Translations under genes and position numbers: made by a program
Part shown: positions 7,657 to 12,594 of the stretch, one piece after another
Layout of the letters: every line of letters begins with the position of its first letter
How positions within the stretch are numbered: the stretch's first letter is position 1
The notes under the pieces: generated by a model
The model's input: only the letters and a program-made list of their open reading frames with translations
Told to the model about the DNA's origin: nothing
Database searches by the model: none
From: Phoronis ovalis
Lineage: Eukaryota > Phoronida > Phoronidae
Reading direction: 5' to 3'
DNA: 12,594 bases
Assembly: GCA_028565635.1 (NCBI GenBank)
Contig: JAOXYB010043815.1
Location: forward strand, 1-12,594

Positions 7657-7974
7657 CTAGTCATCATTCATGTTAAACCTAACACATAACTCTCCATTTT
7701 CTAAAGTACTTGTATCGATAGTTTCGTCGACGTATGTCATCTCATTATCATCAGAGTTATGGCCGGAATCATGATCGTCACTGTTACCCAACATGGCAGC
7801 AGTTGAAGAGGACGTACCATTTGTGGCAATAACAGAAACTCTTACACGGTCATATTTCAGCCAACCTCGCCACCTTAAGAAAGCAATTACTGGTATGCAC
7901 AATGCTGATGAAAAGATTAGTATTGCAATTATCACTCCAACCCACGGTGGATAAAATTCGCTGTTTTGAGTTGC
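7657..7974 (-). CDS. SLC6 terminal exon: TM12 and acidic tail
   Basis: The acceptor is TTTTAG at 7980-7975, phase 0. It encodes residues 323-427: an EFYPPW lead-in, TM12 with [11 protein letters not shown] (typical of the branch), a basic [13 protein letters not shown] juxtamembrane stretch, an Ser/Thr-rich linker, and a final 42 residues with 13 Asp/Glu and one Arg. The stop TAG is at 7659-7657. The tail ends NMNDD, with no PDZ-binding consensus. Confidence 0.94.
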   Translation of the reverse strand, partial: ATQNSEFYPPWVGVIIAILIFSSALCIPVIAFLRWRGWLKYDRVRVSVIATNGTSSSTAAMLGNSDDHDSGHNSDDNEMTYVDETIDTSTLENGELCVRFNMNDD

Positions 7975-10900
7975 CTAAAATGAAACATTATACATAGGAT
8001 TTTATTGGTAAATACATTATTTCTGTTTGAGTTTAAATTATAACGAATGCAGAACAGAGCATCGATAGTGGGAATATTGCAAAGGAATTACTATAGCTAT
8101 AGTCTAGCTTTATTGCGCCAGCAGAGTGATATCTGCTATCCACTGACAATTTTGTAATTACAACAAAAATGGATAATTTTTAATAGATTCCATTCCAGAT
8201 TAAGGAAATAGTGAGGAACAAACTCCCCAACACAGTCAATGCTCAAGAAAATGCATTTAACTCCCAAAATAAGTAAGACATTATAACACCCAAATTATGA
8301 AGACTCAATGGTCAGCCTTTTTTACAAACATCAACACTGTTTCTCAAAAGTGACTCTTACCGTGGCTTCATCGTACACAAGATACGTCGGATGGTTTACA
8401 ATCTTACTGATGACACTGGCAACGAGAACTGTAAACATAAGTATTGGACTTACAAACCTCCAAGTAATCTGCCAATACAAGCCTGGCTTCTCTCCAGTGA
8501 TATATATTATGTCTTTTGTAAACCTGTAGCAAACAAAAACGAAGTACAGAATTTTATATATTAACTTCCTATTATCCTGTGTTTCTAGATTATCCCAAAT
8601 AAATTGAAGTGTCCATTTCACATTTTTATGGATCCATTGTCTGTTATAGTTAGATGCTCAAAACTGCTAATAATCAAGGTTAAGCAAAACAACACATTTT
8701 AAAATGAAACAGTTCTCTCAGAAGACATATTTTTAATTATGACAAATGAATGAGGGCCATTATTGTGGCTAACTACAGCAGTCTCTGATAACTATCATGC
8801 ATAGTTATGTCAGTATCACAGTAATCATAATGCCTTCAGCCGCCTTACCTTTTCATCCCATAAATGTAGATAACACCAATGACTTCAAAGAAAGCAACCA
8901 TCATGAGAGGGAATGTGCCAGCAAACGAATCAAACACCTTTACCCAGTACTCTCCGCTGCCTTGCACAAATATGATGCCAACGAGACAAGATACAACACA
9001 TACGAGAGCTGTCCCAGAAAACAAAATCATAGTTAATTGCATTACTATAAAGCTGCATGGCTACTGCTAGTGCTTAATTACATATACCTGGTCCAGTATT
9101 TCAAATTTGTATGGTTGATTGTAAATACTGCAATATAATAACTTCTGGCTACTGTGACTAACAGTAATAACTAGTCTGAATTGCAATATACTGACAAGTA
9201 CATTACTATATTCTTGAAGTATTTTATTTTAACACTGAGTATGTTTTTTTTTGGTTGCCATTACATTACGTACACAAGAATTTCACATTTAGCTATCTTT
9301 GCTTTCGTATTAAGATTTTTTTTGATGTAGCTTGAATCAACTTTTCTGAGACTTATTTGCATGTATTTAGTTTGTACTTGAGATACTTCTTGGATTATTT
9401 CTACCATGATTCATTTACTTGTTGCATTTTATAATAATTATTAAGTTAAAACTTCTTTCACTGAAGGTAGGCAGCAATTTTAGCACAAAGTAGGTGATAC
9501 TTTCGCCAAAGCATGCAGAGGATTTTGCCATGTGCACCTTCAAATGAAAGCCAAGTAAATAAATATACAAGTAATAAATCACAGTAGCACTATACCTGCA
9601 ACCACCCATTTTTTCTCTAAATACGGATGAAGCTTTAGATCTCTGATGGGTGTACACACAGCCTCTAGCGTACCAAACTGACTACCCAAACCAAGTGTCA
9701 ACAACATTAGAAAGAACATTATAGACCAAAGTGGTGCCACAGGAAATTCAATGATAGCCTGGGTGAACACAATGAATGCCAATCCAGTGCCTTCAGCCGC
9801 CTACAAAACATATATCTAAGTTGACAAAATAAACATAACACCCCATCTTTTTATGAATTTTTTAACTGGTCAAGTTTAACAAAAAAAGGTATTTCACTTT
9901 TCTAATTCCGTATGTTAACAGTAACTAAAATGCTCATTTATGGTTCCATAAATTAAGAAACGTTTGGTCAGTTTGACCAAATGCTGTTCGAAAGCTTTCA
10001 AAAACTATAAAAAAATGATAAAGAGCAAAAACAAGTCCATTTGGGTTAATTTTAGATCAGTAACTAAAGAATGTATTATAGCAGTGCTGTTCGAAAGGTG
10101 TCAAAAACTATACAAAACATGAAAAGGATCAAAAACAAGTCCAATTAGGATAATTTTAGATCATTATTGCTGCAGTGCACTTTTGATAGATTTGTAAAAC
10201 AAAAACACGTCAAGATTTGTTTCAACATCAAGCTTGCCCTCTTTAGACAATCTGGATGTTGTTACACAATTACACAGTACATATATCTCTGTAGTGGTAT
10301 CCTTTAGTACGTAATCTTTACATACCGTGTCTAACTCCGTTGTGAGATCACATACAGATAGACCCATATTAGTCAGAATTGAGTTATTTTTGGTACCACT
10401 AGCAGTTGTTATATCCTCTACCCATCCTTTGTAAAAATCATGCGCCACTGAATCGTTTGTGATACTGGAGTTTATACCCATCCATGAACCACCGTTAAGT
10501 TCCACTAATTTATTCATGTTTCTGAAAATACACAAACTAATTTATCAATTGTGTTTCAAGAGTAGAATTATGCTTTCTGTCATTAAAATAACTGCCACTG
10601 TAAGAAATGTAGCACATACAGTACAACAACATGTTTACAACAGTCAGAAGCCAAATTTCAGGAGCAGATACATGATCCCTTTATGTTGTGATCTCTGAAA
10701 CCAGCTGAAGTGTATCCTGCAACACTTACAAGACCCACTTACACAACCAAGGTTTGTTTATATATGCTGACCTCTTGTGGTGATTTTATATCTATGGACT
10801 TTCATTAACTTTTACAGAACAATAACCAACATATCTTTCTACTGTCCCATGATATCAGCGTATGTGGTCTACACTCTTGATTTAGCTTACGACGAAACAA

Positions 10901-11205
10901 ATAACGATATCAGGTGGTCGCCTCCTGATGCAAAAATGCTAGTAATATGCTATAATCACTAACCTTGTGATACAATTCTCATACATATTGGTTGCCTTGA
11001 ATCCAAGGACTGAAAAAATAACTATGCTGGCGAACAGAGATGTGCTGCAGTTGGTGATAGAAACAGTTAAAGCATCTCTCTTGCAGTTGTTTTTGGGTGG
11101 GTTGTAACTGGAGTAGGCAATCAGGCCACCAAATGCTAAACCAAGGGAATAGAAAATCTGAGTGGCAGCGTCCAACCATACTTGTGGGTCCAGCAAGCGA
11201 TCAAG
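7657..11205 (-). CDS. SLC6 family Na+/Cl--dependent amino-acid transporter (SLC6A15-A20 branch), 3' six exons
   Basis: Joining minus-strand exons 11205-10964, 10521-10326, 9800-9596, 9008-8849, 8523-8361 and 7974-7657 gives 427 residues in one open frame ending in TAG, with GT-AG introns and matching phases. Segments in order: TM6 (about 16-35, [11 protein letters not shown] and AYSSYN), TM7 (49-69), a long extracellular loop with three N-glycosylation sequons (Asn98, 103, 126), re-entrant EL4 helix [16 protein letters not shown]8 (169-192), TM9 (212-230), TM10 (241-264), TM11 (284-305), TM12 (332-353) and a 70-residue cytoplasmic tail. Ser20, Asn52 and Ser56 match the chloride-site Ser/Asn/Ser of SERT (336, 368, 372), so chloride dependence is likely. 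TM8 has GLGS where GAT/SERT have Asp-Ser at the Na2 site, as in the amino-acid branch. Loop length and [11 protein letters not shown] favour neutral amino-acid or imino-acid carriers (B0AT1, SIT1, B0AT2-like). The exact substrate cannot be read, since TM1-TM5 are outside the window. Confidence 0.94.
8361..8523 (-). CDS. SLC6 exon: TM11
   Basis: The acceptor is TACAG and the donor ACG|GTAAGAG. The first base completes Arg268 of GMKRF. It encodes FTKDI, the [19 protein letters not shown] run that is a hallmark of TM11 in this branch, and the start of the last outer loop. Confidence 0.94.
8849..9008 (-). CDS. SLC6 exon: TM9-TM10
   Basis: 160 bp, acceptor GGGACAG and donor AAAAG|GTAAGG. It encodes [26 protein letters not shown] and [12 protein letters not shown], matching TM9 and TM10 of SLC6A15-A20. 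The intron just past the donor starts with a 15-mer shared with the acceptor of the upstream exon (see findings). Confidence 0.94.
9596..9800 (-). CDS. SLC6 exon: EL4 helix and TM8
   Basis: 205 bp, acceptor TTTTGTAG and donor GCAG|GTATAG. It encodes [16 protein letters not shown], the [20 protein letters not shown] segment of TM8 and the start of TM9. The phase-1 donor joins exactly to the next exon. Confidence 0.95.
9981..10166. repeat. Tandem duplication, ~80-bp unit at 103-bp period
   Basis: A block starting TGCTGTTCGAAAG at 9982 recurs at 10085. Both copies continue through TCAAAAACTAT, CAAAAACAAGTCCA and TAATTTTAGATCA at nearly equal spacing, with scattered substitutions. It lies in the SLC6 intron 9801-10325. 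A short inverted pair TTTGGTCA/TGACCAAA sits just before it (9963-9981). Confidence 0.8.
10326..10521 (-). CDS. SLC6 exon: extracellular loop 4
   Basis: The acceptor is TTTTCAG and the donor ACG|GTATGT. It encodes residues 82-146, ending CDLTTELDT, which joins directly to AAEGTGLAF of the next exon as in other family members (D-x-x-x-x-L-D...GTGLAF). Three Asn-x-Ser sequons agree with an extracellular, glycosylated loop. The open frame continues past the donor into the intron by chance. Confidence 0.92.
10964..11205 (-). CDS. SLC6 exon: TM6-TM7
   Basis: 242 bp, acceptor ATTGCAG and donor ACAAG|GTTAGTG, phase 2 out. It encodes [29 protein letters not shown], the TM7 run with [12 protein letters not shown], and [11 protein letters not shown], all canonical SLC6 text. 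The phase-0 start shows that more exons (TM1-TM5) lie further right, but none is visible before the window ends. Confidence 0.95.
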
Positions 11206-12594
11206 CTGCAATATAAACAATGAACTAATGTAGATTTGTTACTGACACAAGAATTATAAAGACAACTATAATTGTAATATTGTACGACTGCACTAATTTT
11301 TTGGATTTTGCCTAGTACACATAACTGGCTATTAAAATAATATACATATTTGATTTATTTGGTCATGATAAATGAAGACACAATACTTATACCCACATAA
11401 TAAACATACATTGTTCGTATATGTTGCTATAGGCAAAATCAACAAAGACACCATGTTTTGTCTGAAAACACAACCTCTCAAGATTGAAACCAAATCAGAT
11501 AAACTGTATGAATTTTTGTGGTAATCTCTTTTTGAGAAAATAAAAGATAATGAAGAATCAGTGGACTTATACACAAACTTGGTATAAATAAAAAGACTGT
11601 TTGCTCAAAAAAAATTTATTTATAACTATAAACTTAATCAAAGCCAGCACTTTTAGTGCTTTTGACTTTATATCAAAACATAAGTCAAGTGAAACCTAAA
11701 AGCAATCAGATTCATGGTAGCACATTTACATAACAATCTAATATTCCTTATAGTAATATAAACTTATTGCATAACACAATAACAATTATTATGAAATAAA
11801 AATTGCGCATCTATGGAGCTGCTTCTGCATACACTACGATCCAATTATTTAACAGCAGTAAGATTGTCTGCATGTTTATGGGACTGTTTGGACAAAATTA
11901 TAAATAGTAAGAACTCCGCTATGCAGTACATTCTGGAATACTTTTACATAATTAAGAATATAGCAGCTTTCTGCCAAATTATTTCGACAGAGTCTTAATT
12001 GTTTTCTTAGTCATTACAGGAAAAAGACTAAGCAGCAACATGGCACCTACGGTAATTCTTCTCAAATTCGTACAAAAAAAAAAATTATTATTTTTTTTAA
12101 TTTTCGGGGGTGTACGAAATTTGGGAAATACAAAATTCTCCGAAAATATGGGTGTACGAATTCTCGGAAACTATAATAAATGCGTAAAGGGGGTGTACGA
12201 ATATGGGAATTTCCGAAAAATATATTTTGATATTTGTTTGTCGATGATCGTAAATCGAGGTCAAACACTAACAGTACGGCAGTGCGAGAAATCCGAAGAA
12301 TCAATGACAGAAATAGTAGAATGCCTGTGGCGTTATTAAATAATAACCATTTTTCAATACAACAGATGTATCAAATAACGGGCAAATTGTGGTAGCATGC
12401 AAAGTAACTGGCTTCTAACGGCTGATCTGGCGTGCTCTCCCGGCGTGTTTAAAACTTATTGTGTTTGCTATGGGGTAATGCTTTGCTAACTGCCTATTCT
12501 GGAATAAACATAAGGCCAGGTGGACTAAGCAGGACACCCTTTGTTTGCTATTGCCGGCCGACCCACGAAAAAAGGTGCCGTCCCAAAAATATTT
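11206..12594. other. Probable SLC6 intron, no exon seen
   Basis: I searched the minus strand for the TM4-TM5 exon that must precede TM6 and found nothing resembling it, so the next intron is probably at least 1.39 kb. It contains a short tandem repeat (12106-12222) and a GC-rich tract at the right edge (12540-12594) that may belong to another repeat. Short open frames (11332-11574, 11813-11998) carry no family signal. Confidence 0.6.
12106..12222 (+). repeat. Short tandem repeat, ~42-bp unit, three degenerate copies
   Basis: GGGTGTACGAA recurs near 12108, 12150 and 12191 (spacing 42 and 41), each followed by a TCGGAAA- or TCCGAAAA-like piece. The reverse core ATTCGTAC occurs once at 12066-12073, so the array may be part of an inverted-end element. 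Open frames on both strands here (12040-12339 plus, 12062-12304 minus) are by-products of the repeat. Confidence 0.7.

Noticed and set aside
8797-9070. Plus-strand open frames opposite the TM9-TM10 exon
   Set aside because: They are antisense to a secure SLC6 exon; the minus-strand frame has the conserved transporter motifs.
12020-12051. Possible plus-strand mini-exon with ATGGCACC after a good acceptor
   Set aside because: A pyrimidine-rich AG precedes it and GTAATT follows, but 12 coding bases cannot be supported and downstream sequence is repeat.
12040-12339. Open frames on both strands
   Set aside because: Both are products of the ~42-bp tandem repeat; open on both strands without codon-like character.
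11206-12594. SLC6 TM4-TM5 exon on the minus strand
   Set aside because: No frame shows the expected hydrophobic helix plus R-G-[LV]-T-L motif ending in phase 0 at a donor.

Overview
This is nuclear DNA from an invertebrate animal. The evidence is AT-rich sequence, genes split by short GT-AG introns (about 270-740 bp), metazoan protein families, and many degenerate non-coding repeats with inverted ends of the sort common in marine invertebrate genomes. I cannot assign a phylum from the sequence alone.

Layout. (1) Bases 1-127, minus strand: the start of a reading frame that runs off the left edge and looks like the beginning of a THAP-type zinc finger. (2) Bases 128-818: no recognisable coding sequence; it probably holds a promoter region and intron sequence and contains two hairpins. 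(3) Bases 819-4844, plus strand: seven exons encoding nearly all of the ciliary coiled-coil protein CCDC113 (CFAP263). About 35 N-terminal residues are missing. Three of its introns each hold a repeat: a 458-bp foldback element with long inverted arms and a TTA flanking duplication, a 115-bp MITE, and a 464-bp element built of dispersed copies of a TTTACCACAGGGTATATTTT core. (4) Bases 4845-7656: the region between two convergent genes. It contains CCDC113 poly(A) signals, a 542-bp inverted-end element rich in AGGTCA half-sites, an unexplained GC-rich patch, and probably the SLC6 3' UTR. (5) Bases 7657-11205, minus strand: the six 3'-most exons of a sodium/chloride-dependent amino-acid transporter of the SLC6A15-A20 branch, running from TM6 to the C-terminus (427 residues). 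(6) Bases 11206-12594: no exon recognised. It is probably the next SLC6 intron and holds a short ~42-bp tandem repeat and, at the right edge, a GC-rich tract that may be the end of another element.

The two main genes are convergent neighbours with unrelated jobs: CFAP263 in the ciliary axoneme and the SLC6 transporter at the plasma membrane. Nothing suggests a joint pathway. I do not see a new multi-gene system. The most unusual signals are the AGGTCA-rich element, the structured repeats in CCDC113 introns, and a 15-bp exact direct repeat that sits on the splice junctions at either end of a two-exon block of the transporter gene.
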